16,525 nt of DNA from Bacteroidota bacterium (GTDB taxonomy: Bacteria > Bacteroidota > Bacteroidia > Chitinophagales > UBA10324): assembly GCA_003455275.1 (NCBI GenBank), contig DMRR01000209.1, forward strand, positions 1 to 16,525, given 5' to 3'. Made by a program: the position numbers and the translations under genes. The notes beneath the pieces are model-generated. The model ran no database searches. It was not told where the DNA came from and was given only the letters and a program-made list of their open reading frames with translations. Shown here piece by piece: positions 7,758-15,667 of this stretch (the stretch's first letter is position 1; every line of letters begins with the position of its first letter).

Positions 7758-9563
7758 ATGAGCACAGGCAAATCACATCCTAAAGGACTCTACCTCTTGT
7801 TCGTCACAGAAATGTGGGAACGGTTCAGCTACTATGGTATGCGCGCAATCTTCGCGTTGTTCATGGGTAAGGCATTGCTTTTTGATAAATCACTCGGCTC
7901 CCAGATTTATGGAAGCTATACCGGACTCGTTTATTTGACTCCTTTAATTGGTGGTTATATGGCAGACCGGTATTGGGGCAACCGCAAATCAATAATAATA
8001 GGAGGGTTGTTGATGGCAGTAGGTCAGTTCTTCATGTTTCTTTCCGGTAGTTTTTATTCTGAACTTGGACTTGCAACCACGCTTATGTTCGTGGGTTTGG
8101 GATTTCTCATTTTCGGGAATGGTTTTTTTAAGCCAAACATTTCTACAATGGTTGGCCAGCTTTATCCGAAAGGAGATAAAAGAATTGATGCTGCCTTCAC
8201 CATTTTTTATATGGGAATAAACCTTGGTGCATTTCTCGCTCCTTTGGTTTGCGGGTTTCTTGGAGATACTGATAATCCTGCCGATTTCAAATGGGGTTTC
8301 CTGGCTGCTTGTATCGGTATGCTGACAAGCATTGTGTTTTTTGTTTGGTTAAAAAATAAATATCTTGTTTCGCCTGATGGTGAACAAATAGGTGAAAAAC
8401 CAAATTCACAGCGAATATCACAGGCAGAAGCTCAGCTCGAAGCTACGGATGGTGTGAGTAAACCGATTCCTTCATCTTCATACTTCATCTGGGGATTAGT
8501 TGCAGTTGCACTATTTTGGTTCTTTCTCTTTGGATTTAATTTCTCTACTTTGAATGCTCAGATTGCTGAGTTTATGAAGGCACCAATGACTTATACTCAC
8601 TCTGCAATTGGAGTTGATTTCGATTTAATCGGAAGTATTATTTTTTCTTTTGCTGTTGCTATTCCCGGATTGATTATCAGCGATCCCTCACTTACACGAA
8701 TTGAGAAACAGAGAATCGGAGTTATTTACATCGCATGTTTCTTTGTAATATTTTTCTGGAGCGCATTTGAACAAGCAGGTGCATCGCTCACATATTTTGC
8801 CGAAGAACAAACTAACCGTAACCTTTTCGGTTGGAAAGTTCCTGCCTCTTACTTCCAAAGTATCAACGCAGTTGCGATTGTGATTTTTGCTCCGCTATTC
8901 GCATGGATGTGGACTATGCTTGGAAATCGCAACATGGAACCACCTTCACCTTTTAAGCAAGCAATGGGGTTAATGCTTCTTGCACTGGGATATCTTGTAA
9001 TTGCCTTTGGTGTTAATGGATTACAGCCTGGAGTAAAAGTTTCAATGATGTGGCTGATTGCTCTGTATACGATTCATACTTTCGGAGAACTTTGCTTGTC
9101 GCCGATCGGACTTTCAATGGTTAACAAACTTGCTCCGGTTCGCCTTGCTTCACTTTTGATGGGAGTATGGTTTCTTGCAAATGCTACTGCCAACAAATTC
9201 GCTGGAACACTTAGCGGACTTTATCCTGAACCTCTCGTTCCGGTACAGATTGTTGAAGATGTTTCAGCAAACAATAATGTAAAAATCCTTAAAGACAATT
9301 CGAAGAAAGATGATTACAAGGGCCAAAGTGTTTATAGCATGGAGATGCTAGACTTTTCAAAAATTGAAAATGAAGAATTGAAACACACTGTAACTACCGC
9401 AATAGAAACTGGAAGTGTAATTAAGGAAAAGCAATTTGTGGGATTTCAAATTGATAACCTTTACAAGTTCTTTATGATTTTTGTTTTCATGGCAGGAATA
9501 GCCTCCGTTATTCTGTTTGTCGTTAGTTCTATGCTTGTGAAAATGATGCACGGTGTCCGATAG
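7758..9563 (+). CDS. Proton-coupled oligopeptide transporter (POT/PTR family)
   Basis: A 601-residue inner-membrane symporter of the POT/PTR2 family, importing di- or tripeptides with protons. The ATG at 7758 gives the family's usual opening, MSTGKSHPKGLYLLFVTEMW. An in-frame TTG at 7719 adds 13 residues that look non-homologous. The proton-coupling ExxER motif is residues 18-22 (EMWER), followed by FSYYGMRA. The PTR2 signatures are GNGFFKPNIS (120-129) and FYMGINLGA (150-158). FEQAGASL (337-344) and GELCLSPIGLS (443-453) are further family blocks. About 14 membrane helices are expected. Residues ~490-565 are a polar, lysine- and glutamate-rich loop before the last helix (569-595). The gene is monocistronic, with a terminator directly after. 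Peptide specificity cannot be read from sequence. Confidence 0.95.
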   Translation: MSTGKSHPKGLYLLFVTEMWERFSYYGMRAIFALFMGKALLFDKSLGSQIYGSYTGLVYLTPLIGGYMADRYWGNRKSIIIGGLLMAVGQFFMFLSGSFYSELGLATTLMFVGLGFLIFGNGFFKPNISTMVGQLYPKGDKRIDAAFTIFYMGINLGAFLAPLVCGFLGDTDNPADFKWGFLAACIGMLTSIVFFVWLKNKYLVSPDGEQIGEKPNSQRISQAEAQLEATDGVSKPIPSSSYFIWGLVAVALFWFFLFGFNFSTLNAQIAEFMKAPMTYTHSAIGVDFDLIGSIIFSFAVAIPGLIISDPSLTRIEKQRIGVIYIACFFVIFFWSAFEQAGASLTYFAEEQTNRNLFGWKVPASYFQSINAVAIVIFAPLFAWMWTMLGNRNMEPPSPFKQAMGLMLLALGYLVIAFGVNGLQPGVKVSMMWLIALYTIHTFGELCLSPIGLSMVNKLAPVRLASLLMGVWFLANATANKFAGTLSGLYPEPLVPVQIVEDVSANNNVKILKDNSKKDDYKGQSVYSMEMLDFSKIENEELKHTVTTAIETGSVIKEKQFVGFQIDNLYKFFMIFVFMAGIASVILFVVSSMLVKMMHGVR

Positions 9564-9589
9564 TTTTTTTATTCAAATAATATTTCAAG

Positions 9590-9617
9590 CCCCTCTCTTA
9601 ACAGTGAGGGGTTTTTT
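9590..9617 (+). terminator. Rho-independent terminator of the transporter gene
   Basis: CCCCTC (9590-9595) pairs with GAGGGG (9606-9611), with two more possible pairs inside after a mismatch. A run of six T follows at once (9612-9617). It is 26 nt past the stop codon. Confidence 0.85.
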
Positions 9618-9644
9618 ATTTTCATCCCTCCCAAACATTTTGTT

Positions 9645-10127
9645 ATGAAAACACCAATTCAGATTTCTCTGCCTGTTATGCTTTTATCATTTGTTTTCCC
9701 GTCCTGTTTTCAGGTTTCTTCTTCTGAAAAATTGATGAGCGAAGCCAAGGCTGAAATAGGAAATACAGAGAAAGCATTTTGTGCAATGTCAGTGCAGAAT
9801 GGATTTAATCAGGCATTACTTGCTTATGCAGATACCAGCGTTGTAAAACTGAGCGACGGCGAATTACCCTCCTTAGGAATTGCTCAATTGAGAAAAAAGA
9901 TTGGAAGTCAAAAAGTGAACGGAGTTATTACATGGAAACCAATAAGAATAGAAGTGGCGCAATCATGCGACCTTGGATATTCATTCGGTAATTGGGAATT
10001 TAAAACGGCAGGTGATAGTGGAGATACAACCTATTATGGAAATTATTTCACAGCATGGAAAAAGCAAAGTGATGGTAAATGGAAATACACACTTGATGGT
10101 GGCAACAATACACCTAAGCCTTACTAA
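9645..10127 (+). CDS. Small lipoprotein with an NTF2-like (SnoaL/DUF4440-type) domain
   Basis: A 160-residue protein. The first 21 residues form a lipoprotein signal peptide (MKTPIQ, hydrophobic core, FPSC with Cys21), so the ATG at 9645 is well supported. The mature part reads like an NTF2-fold: a first helix with EKAFCAMSVQNGFNQALLAY, then DTSVVKLSDGELPSLG, a helix with LRKKIG, and strands LGYSFGNWEF, YYGNYFTAWKKQSDGKWKYTLDGG. This layout matches DUF4440/SnoaL-like proteins, whose cone-shaped fold binds small ligands or acts as a minor catalytic scaffold. No certain catalytic residues can be named. It begins 28 nt after the transporter's terminator, so it probably has its own promoter, which I could not identify. 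Confidence 0.85.
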   Translation: MKTPIQISLPVMLLSFVFPSCFQVSSSEKLMSEAKAEIGNTEKAFCAMSVQNGFNQALLAYADTSVVKLSDGELPSLGIAQLRKKIGSQKVNGVITWKPIRIEVAQSCDLGYSFGNWEFKTAGDSGDTTYYGNYFTAWKKQSDGKWKYTLDGGNNTPKPY

Positions 10128-10133
10128 AAATTA

Positions 10134-10165
10134 AAAAGCCATTCCTTAAATCAAGAATGGCTTTT
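10134..10165. terminator. Bidirectional terminator between two convergent genes
   Basis: AAAAGCCATTC (10134-10144) and GAATGGCTTTT (10155-10165) form a perfect 11-bp stem with a 10-nt loop. The A-run on one side and T-run on the other give a U-tract in either direction. It sits 6 nt after the plus-strand stop and 22 nt past the minus-strand stop, so it should end both the NTF2-like lipoprotein and the PepSY-like gene. Confidence 0.88.
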
Positions 10166-10187
10166 CATTAATCAATAATGATCTAAA

Positions 10188-10763
10188 CTACTTCATTGAT
10201 TTCTCTTCGTTTGAATCAATAACATCATCGTTATTATCATCCTTCGGTGCTATTTCGACTCCTTTAGAATCAAGGTGATAGAGTTTGTCTTCGAATTTTA
10301 TAGAGTATGTAATGTTACCAGAACCATTTTGAATCTTCATACAATTCTTTGGTGTTTTGCCGGGTTGGTTTTTAGCTATGAAATCACTTACTGCCGTAGG
10401 TAATTCTTTTTGAGTGATTGGAGTTACAATTCTTTTTACTGAACCATCAGCTGTATAAACGGTGCGGGCTGCTTTTTCATTTACTTTATAAATAGCTACA
10501 TAGTTTCCTTCTTTATTTTGAATCCATTTCACCCCTGTATTATTCGGGTACATGCTTTTGAATTTAGCCAGAACCACCGGAGGAGGAGTTACTGATTTAC
10601 TTTCAGTTTGCTTGGAAACATTTGAATTCGGAGTTGTTGTAGATGTAGTTGTAGTGCTTCCAGAAGTTGTTTCTGTTTTTCCTGGGGTTGAAAGCGTTTT
10701 TTGAGCAAAGCCAGGAGCAGCGGCTATGCAAAGCATAACAACTGCGAATAAAATTTTTTTCAT
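10188..10763 (-). CDS. Secreted PepSY-like protein with C-terminal EF-hand-like loop
   Basis: The start at 10763 gives a classical signal peptide (MKKILFAVVMLCIAAAPGFAQ, cleavage after about residue 20). An upstream in-frame ATG at 10796 would place 11 extra residues before it. Residues 22-60 are a Ser/Thr-rich linker with a run of threonines, typical of secreted spacers. Residues 62-172 contain two PepSY-like units: the first from VVLAKFKSMYPNNTGVKW to DGSVKRI, the second from LPTAVSDFIAKNQPG to YHLDSKGVEI. They resemble the Bacteroidota periplasmic family once named 'beta-lactamase-inhibitor-like PepSY'. Residues 175-186 (DDNNDDVIDSNE) fit a calcium-binding EF-hand loop. The mature protein is 171 residues and likely periplasmic or secreted. 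Function is unknown. It shares its strand with the dehydrogenase upstream but lies 105 bp away. Confidence 0.85.
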   Translation of the reverse strand: MKKILFAVVMLCIAAAPGFAQKTLSTPGKTETTSGSTTTTSTTTPNSNVSKQTESKSVTPPPVVLAKFKSMYPNNTGVKWIQNKEGNYVAIYKVNEKAARTVYTADGSVKRIVTPITQKELPTAVSDFIAKNQPGKTPKNCMKIQNGSGNITYSIKFEDKLYHLDSKGVEIAPKDDNNDDVIDSNEEKSMK

Positions 10764-10868
10764 GATTAAAATTATTTTGTGTTTGAGTTTCGACAAATTG
10801 AATGCCGATGAGTTTAAAATGATGGGTGAAAAATATGCTAATTACTTAGAAATGTTACTTAAAATGGT

Positions 10869-12653
10869 CTAGAAACAATAACGATTCTCCCCGATCAGCT
10901 TAGCTGCAATTCTTCTTCTTGATTCCTTGGTATTCACTATTTCAGTTTTTGAAAATCGCTTAAGCCCGAGAAGCATCATTCTTAATTCATCGCCTTCGGC
11001 GAAAGACGCCAGGGCATTTCTTCCTTCAAAATGAAAACGGTCTGAAGCATCGTGTAAATAAACATTCAATATATCATGATGCTCCTGATTTGCAATTCCA
11101 TTTTCTTTCATCTTCTCTATCCTCAACAGTAATGACTCACACAGATAGGTTTCTGAAATCATATTCGCTACATTCATTAACAGCTCTTGCTCATTTTCCA
11201 ATGCCATCATCAGTTTTTGAACAGCTGCGCCGGCCACTAATAAAATTCCCTTTTTCATATTTGAAATCTGCTTGCGTTGTGTGGCAAATGGCGTTTCATC
11301 ATTTGCTCCAAAATCAGGTATTGCCATCAACTCTTTCTGAATATTCATTGCAGGTGTCATTAAGTCAAGTTGACCCTTCAGTGCCCGTTTCAATAACATG
11401 TCTACAGTAAGCAATCGATTAATCTCATTCGTTCCTTCGAATATCCGATTGATGCGCGAATCGCGATAAGCACGAGCCGGAACATATTCTTCAGAGAATC
11501 CAAGACCACCATGAATTTGAACAGCTTCGTCTACAACATAATCGAGTGCTTCGCTGCCATAAACTTTAAGAATGGCGCACTCAATTGCAAATTCTTCGGC
11601 GGCGCCCATAAGTGCGTGAGGATAGTCCATGCCTGATGCCAGCAAAGAATGAGTTTTTTCTTCAATCTGTTTTGATGCACGGTACATCGCGCTTTCAATC
11701 GTGAAAAGTTTTATTGCCTGTTCAGCTAACTTGTACTTGATGGCTCCAAAATCCGAAATATGATGTTTGAATTGCTCGCGCTGCGTGGCATATTGAACCG
11801 AAACCGTTGCCATTCTTTTAGCGCCACCCAAAGCGGCAGCACATAATTTCAACCTCCCGATATTCAGAATATTGAAAGCGATGAGGTGTCCTTTTCCGAT
11901 TTCACCTAAAAGATTTTCAACCGGAACTTTCACATCCTGAAAAAATATCTGTCGTGTAGATGAACCTTTGATTCCCATTTTTTTTTCTTCTTCTCCGCGC
12001 GTAAGTCCGGCTGAATTTGCATCTACAATAAAACCAGTAAATTTTTCTCCATCAATTTTTGCAAAAACAATAAACACATCCGCGAATCCGCCATTCGTGA
12101 TCCACATTTTTTGTCCGTTCAAAATATAATGCTTTCCATCTGCTGATAGCTTCGCATTAGTCTTCGCAGCTAGTGCATCACTGCCGCTTCCGGGTTCTGT
12201 GAGGCAATAGGCTGCTTTCATTTCGCCGGTAGCCAGTGCAGGTAAATATTTTTTACGCTGAGCTTCATTTCCAAAATATAAAATTGGAAGAGTTCCAATT
12301 CCGGTATGAGCGGCAATTGCAACGGCGAATGAACCGCCCGCCCCAACTTTTTCAGTAAGCAAGGTTCCCGTAATAAAATCTTTTCCGAAACCTCCGTATT
12401 GCTCTGGAATTGTGGCGCCAAGCAAACCCAACTCTCCGGCTTTGTTCAAAAGCGAAATCATTAACCCTTCTTCCTGATGATCTATTCTTTCATTGACGGG
12501 CAGCACTTCATTGTTGATAAAATCATCTGCCATCTGAGCCATCATCCTCTGCTCTTCATTTAGCTCTTCTGGAATAAATGTGTCGGCAGGAAAAGATTCC
12601 TGTATTAAAAATTCGCCGCCCCGCAGGGATTGACGGTTAATGGTATCTGTCAT
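10869..12653 (-). CDS. Acyl-CoA dehydrogenase (VLCAD/ACAD9-like long form)
   Basis: A cytoplasmic FAD enzyme that makes the trans-2 double bond in fatty acyl-CoA, the first step of beta-oxidation. At 594 residues it is longer than the ~380-residue short- and medium-chain enzymes. The extra ~170 residues at the C-terminus (about 425-594, helical) resemble the VLCAD/ACAD9 type, suggesting long-chain substrates. Visible motifs are the signature AYCLTEPGSGSD (148-159), WITNGG (184-189), the FAD-contacting YATQREQF (288-295), QIHGGLGF (379-386) and the catalytic base Glu406 in IFEGTNEI. All key residues are intact. It is the only fatty-acid oxidation gene here apart from the mutase at the window end. 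The region 12654-12820 separates it from the divergent protease. No terminator was seen downstream. Confidence 0.95.
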   Translation of the reverse strand: MTDTINRQSLRGGEFLIQESFPADTFIPEELNEEQRMMAQMADDFINNEVLPVNERIDHQEEGLMISLLNKAGELGLLGATIPEQYGGFGKDFITGTLLTEKVGAGGSFAVAIAAHTGIGTLPILYFGNEAQRKKYLPALATGEMKAAYCLTEPGSGSDALAAKTNAKLSADGKHYILNGQKMWITNGGFADVFIVFAKIDGEKFTGFIVDANSAGLTRGEEEKKMGIKGSSTRQIFFQDVKVPVENLLGEIGKGHLIAFNILNIGRLKLCAAALGGAKRMATVSVQYATQREQFKHHISDFGAIKYKLAEQAIKLFTIESAMYRASKQIEEKTHSLLASGMDYPHALMGAAEEFAIECAILKVYGSEALDYVVDEAVQIHGGLGFSEEYVPARAYRDSRINRIFEGTNEINRLLTVDMLLKRALKGQLDLMTPAMNIQKELMAIPDFGANDETPFATQRKQISNMKKGILLVAGAAVQKLMMALENEQELLMNVANMISETYLCESLLLRIEKMKENGIANQEHHDILNVYLHDASDRFHFEGRNALASFAEGDELRMMLLGLKRFSKTEIVNTKESRRRIAAKLIGENRYCF

Positions 12654-12775
12654 CGAATATTCTTTTTCTTACTGCTAAAGTCTTAAAGATTTTTTAAATC
12701 GTGAGGTGACGGAAATAAATAGAATTAACAAAACCCATGGCACAATGTATGAACTGCGCCAGGTTATCACATACA

Positions 12776-12783
12776 TATATTTG
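12776..12783 (+). promoter_or_regulatory. Candidate -7 promoter box for the tail-specific protease gene
   Basis: TATATTTG matches TAnnTTTG exactly. Transcription would begin near 12790, giving a ~31-nt leader to the ATG at 12821 and leaving the in-frame ATGs at 12737 and 12788 upstream of or at the start. No TTG is seen at the -33 distance. Confidence 0.38.
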
Positions 12784-12820
12784 CCCAATGATTCAAAAAT
12801 CAATTTCACTCTTCCACCAA

Positions 12821-14941
12821 ATGCGTAAATCGAGAATTGTTTTTGCCCTGACACTAATCGTGTTGCTAGGGTTGTTTGCTTCTTATCGCCTGCTCCGTTC
12901 GCCTTCTGATCTAACAAAAGAGCAACTGATTATGGAAGTTATGATGCAGGGAATTCAACAGCAGCATTATGACCCGCTGAAGGTGGATGATGATTTCAGC
13001 TCAAAAGTTTATAATCTGTTTTTGAAAAGAATGGATAATAACAAAAAGTTTTTCCTTCAGTCTGATATTGATAAGCTCAGCAAATACAAAACAGATATTG
13101 ATGATGAGATCAACAATGTTTCGATTGAATTTTTTGAAAAAGCAAATTCTATTTATGAAGATAGATTTTCAGAGGTGAAAACTTTTTACTCAGACTTATT
13201 GGCAAAACCATTTAACCTTAAAGAAGATGAGTCAATTGAAACTGATGATGACAAAACTTCATATGCAAAAGATATGAATGCGCTAAAAGAGGAATGGAGA
13301 AAATCATTGAAATACCAGGTGCTGATTCGTGTGAGTTCTATGATTGATGATCAGAAAAAAGCAATGGAGAAAAGTGATACAGTAAAAGAAAAATCACTGG
13401 AACAGATGGAAGCAGATGCCCGCGCTAAAGTTTTGAAAAGCACAAAAGATGCATTTGATAATCTGGCAGAACTTGATCGCATGGACCGATTCAATTTGTA
13501 TTTAGAATCAATGGCCAATGTTCAGGATCCGCACACTGAATTTTTTCCGCCGGCTGATAAGGCAAACTTTGATATTGCCATGAGCGGAAAACTTGAAGGT
13601 ATAGGAGCGCAGCTTCAACAAAAAGATGGTGAAATAAAAATCACCAGCATTGTTCCGGGCAGTCCGTCATATCGTGATGGAAGACTAAAAGCAGGAGATG
13701 TAATTGTCAAAGTTGCGCAAGGGGCTGCCGAGCCTGTTGATGTTTCTGATATGAGATTGGACAAAGCCATTCAGTTAATTCGCGGAAAGAAGGGCACTGA
13801 AGTTCGCCTCACTGTGAAAAAAATTGACGGAACTATGGAGGTTGTAACTCTGATTCGTGATGTTATTGTATTGGAAGATACATATGCCCAATCTTTCATG
13901 ATTGACAATGGAAATAAAATTGGTTACATCCGCCTTCCTGGCTTCTATGCTGATTTCAGCGGCGGAGGAGGAAGGGATTGCGCAACAGATGTTAAAAATG
14001 AATTACTAAAACTTAAAGATGCGGGAGCCAAAGGTGTTATCCTCGATTTGCGCGACAATGGCGGGGGCTCGCTTGAGAGTGTTGTTCAGATGATGGGACT
14101 CTTTATCAAGGATGGCGCAGTAGTTCAGGTGAAGGAAAGAAATGCAGATCCATTTATATATCGTGATAAAGATCCTAACCTGGTTTATGACGGAAATCTA
14201 ATTCTGTTAGTGAATGAAAATTCTGCATCCGCTTCCGAAATCCTTGCCGCAGCCGTGCAGGATTATCACCGCGGAATAATAATGGGAAGCACCACAACTT
14301 TTGGAAAAGGAACCGTGCAACGGATGTATGATATGGACAATTTTGTAAATGCAACATATGCCGGCATGAAGCCACTAGGCTCTGTCAAAATCACAATGCA
14401 AAAATTTTATCGCGTCAATGGAGGAAGCACCCAGCTCAAGGGAGTGACTCCTGATATTGTAGTTCCGGATGCATACTCACAAATCAAGTACGGCGAAAAG
14501 CAGGAAGATTTTCCTTTGAAGTGGGATGAAATTAAATCAGTTGATATTTCAAATTGGCAGCCTTCATATGTAGAATCGACAGTAGAAAATAACAGCAAGA
14601 AAAGAATTGAAGGAACCGAGGCATTTAAGCTGATTCAGGAACAAGCAAATGAAATGAAAGATCAAAGTGATAATACTGTAGTGTCATTAAATATTGATAA
14701 GTATCGCGAGCGCCAGCAAAAACTCAAGGATGAAAAAAAGAAGTACGATGAACTGGAAGCAAAATTTCCCGATATAAATATTTCAAACCTTTCAGTTGAT
14801 CTGGATCACATTAACAGCGATAGCACTTACATGGCGCGCAACAAGGAATTACTCAAAGATTTGAAGAAGGATATTTACATAAGCGAAGCCGGTAATGTGA
14901 TGACTGATATGCTCAAAGATGCCGGAACAACCCAGAAATAA
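12821..14941 (+). CDS. prc: Tail-specific protease, Prc/Tsp type (peptidase S41A)
   Basis: A periplasmic serine protease that degrades proteins from unstructured C-termini. In-frame ATGs exist at 12737, 12788 and 12821. The last is preferred because MRKSRIVFALTLIVLLGLF is then a proper signal or membrane anchor and a candidate promoter lies at 12776-12783. The protein is then 706 residues, usual for Prc. Order: N-terminal helical domain (about 30-240, ending VQDPHTEFF), PDZ domain (about 250-340, with GIGAQLQQ and GSPSYRDGRLKAGDVI), protease core with VILDLRDNGGG (406-416), SASASE (468-473) and FGKGTVQ (494-500), then a charged C-terminal domain (about 560-706, DUF3340-like). The expected catalytic set is Ser470 (middle serine of SASAS), Asp481 and Lys496, with spacing like E. 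coli Prc. No lipobox is seen. It starts 167 bp from the divergent dehydrogenase. Confidence 0.93.
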   Translation: MRKSRIVFALTLIVLLGLFASYRLLRSPSDLTKEQLIMEVMMQGIQQQHYDPLKVDDDFSSKVYNLFLKRMDNNKKFFLQSDIDKLSKYKTDIDDEINNVSIEFFEKANSIYEDRFSEVKTFYSDLLAKPFNLKEDESIETDDDKTSYAKDMNALKEEWRKSLKYQVLIRVSSMIDDQKKAMEKSDTVKEKSLEQMEADARAKVLKSTKDAFDNLAELDRMDRFNLYLESMANVQDPHTEFFPPADKANFDIAMSGKLEGIGAQLQQKDGEIKITSIVPGSPSYRDGRLKAGDVIVKVAQGAAEPVDVSDMRLDKAIQLIRGKKGTEVRLTVKKIDGTMEVVTLIRDVIVLEDTYAQSFMIDNGNKIGYIRLPGFYADFSGGGGRDCATDVKNELLKLKDAGAKGVILDLRDNGGGSLESVVQMMGLFIKDGAVVQVKERNADPFIYRDKDPNLVYDGNLILLVNENSASASEILAAAVQDYHRGIIMGSTTTFGKGTVQRMYDMDNFVNATYAGMKPLGSVKITMQKFYRVNGGSTQLKGVTPDIVVPDAYSQIKYGEKQEDFPLKWDEIKSVDISNWQPSYVESTVENNSKKRIEGTEAFKLIQEQANEMKDQSDNTVVSLNIDKYRERQQKLKDEKKKYDELEAKFPDINISNLSVDLDHINSDSTYMARNKELLKDLKKDIYISEAGNVMTDMLKDAGTTQK

Positions 14942-14948
14942 TTCCTTC

Positions 14949-15006
14949 ACTTTTGACTTTTCACCTTTCACTTAATTCACTTTTCACCTTTCACTTTTCA
15001 CCTCAC
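14949..15006 (+). repeat. Degenerate period-7 tandem repeat before the small membrane gene
   Basis: Eight consecutive units of a heptamer, ACTTTTG, ACTTTTC, ACCTTTC, ACTTAATTC (two extra bases), ACTTTTC, ACCTTTC, ACTTTTC, ACCTCAC, fill 58 nt. They lie 7 nt after the protease stop and end 2 nt before the ATG at 15009. The strand is pyrimidine-rich with almost no G. No hairpin is possible within it, so it is not a terminator. Confidence 0.85.
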
Positions 15007-15008
15007 AA

Positions 15009-15539
15009 ATGGCCTGGACTGACATTCTCGAAATCCTGAAATACACGCTTCCATCAATCGTTGTTTTTCTTACCGCTTATTTTATTCTCAAAACTTATCT
15101 TCAATCTGAATATGAAAAAAAGCAGCTGGAAGTTCGGATTGATAATTTCAAAGCAGCACTTCCGATTAGGTTACAAGCCTATGAACGACTGGCGCTTTTG
15201 CTGGAAAGAATCTCTCCTAACAATCTGATTCATCGCGTGAATAAACAAGGAATGAATGCCCGCGATTTGCAACTCGCTCTCATCAGCAACATTCGCCTCG
15301 AGTTTGAACACAATCAGGCACAACAGATTTATGTGAGCGGTGCAACCTGGATGATGATTGTGCAAGTGAAAGAAGAAATCGTGAGCATAATCAACCGTGT
15401 TGCTGTTGATTTGCCGGAGAGCGCAACCAGCAAAGATTTAAGCAGAAGAATTTTGGAATACTTCATCAACAACGAACAATCAATGCCCACTCAAAAAGCG
15501 CTTGATGTTTTGAAAGCTGAGGTCAAAAAAATATACTGA
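15009..15539 (+). CDS. Small membrane-anchored protein of unknown function (176 aa)
   Basis: One N-terminal membrane helix (about residues 12-30, YTLPSIVVFLTAYFILKTYL) is followed by a charged, mostly helical soluble part. The most family-like stretch is LPIRLQAYERLALLLERI (51-68), followed by conserved-looking EFEHNQAQQIYVS (98-110) and ATWMMIVQVKEEIVSIINR (112-130). I recall this pattern from a family of short, uncharacterised Bacteroidota proteins with one anchor and an 'LRLQAYERL-LERI-P' motif (possibly DUF7935, number uncertain). There is no lipobox, no catalytic motif and no cysteine. Topology is probably N-out or N-in with the bulk in the cytoplasm. It lies 67 bp after prc and 163 bp before the methylmalonyl-CoA mutase gene, both gaps filled with short-period repeats. 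A functional link to either neighbour is not shown. Confidence 0.85.
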   Translation: MAWTDILEILKYTLPSIVVFLTAYFILKTYLQSEYEKKQLEVRIDNFKAALPIRLQAYERLALLLERISPNNLIHRVNKQGMNARDLQLALISNIRLEFEHNQAQQIYVSGATWMMIVQVKEEIVSIINRVAVDLPESATSKDLSRRILEYFINNEQSMPTQKALDVLKAEVKKIY

Positions 15540-15586
15540 TGTGCTAATGTGCTGATTTGATGATTTGGTACTTTGATGATGAATTT
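15539..15586 (+). repeat. Degenerate period-8 tandem repeat after the small membrane gene
   Basis: Starting on the last base of the stop codon, the sequence can be cut into octamers: ATGTGCTA, ATGTGCTG, ATTTGATG, ATTTGGTA, CTTTGATG, ATGAATTT. The first two differ by one base, and later units drift but keep the T-rich core and the A/G spacing. No inverted repeat is evident. Confidence 0.65.
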
Positions 15587-15587
15587 A

Positions 15588-15621
15588 TTTGGTGCCTTTG
15601 TGTCTTCGTGGCAAAATATTT
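15588..15621 (+). repeat. GTG-rich dispersed repeat, copy 1
   Basis: A 34-nt unit with core GTGCCTTTGTGTCTTCGTGG followed by CAAAATATTT. It has an inner period of about 8 (CTTTGTGT, CTTCGTGG). It aligns without gaps to copy 2 at 15668-15701, in the same orientation and 80 nt downstream. Confidence 0.75.
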
Positions 15622-15667
15622 CTCTCAAAAGAGCTTAAAGATTTGAAATTGAAACTTCTCTTTATTT

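Noticed and set aside
10792..10799. TCAATTTG (minus strand) as a promoter box for the PepSY-like gene
   Set aside because: It has one mismatch at a key position of TAnnTTTG and no -33 partner. Such matches are frequent in AT-rich DNA.
11090..11410. Plus-strand frame of 106 codons antisense to the acyl-CoA dehydrogenase
   Set aside because: Low-complexity translation opposite an intact conserved enzyme, with no promoter or domain.
12737..12820. Upstream ATGs at 12737 and 12788 for the tail-specific protease
   Set aside because: They would place 11-28 unrelated residues before the signal anchor, and the candidate promoter lies at 12776-12783. The start at 12821 is better, though 12788 cannot be fully excluded.
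12675..12917. Minus-strand open frame of 80 codons across the dehydrogenase/protease gap
   Set aside because: It is antisense to the protease N-terminus, lacks any recognisable domain and overlaps the candidate promoter.
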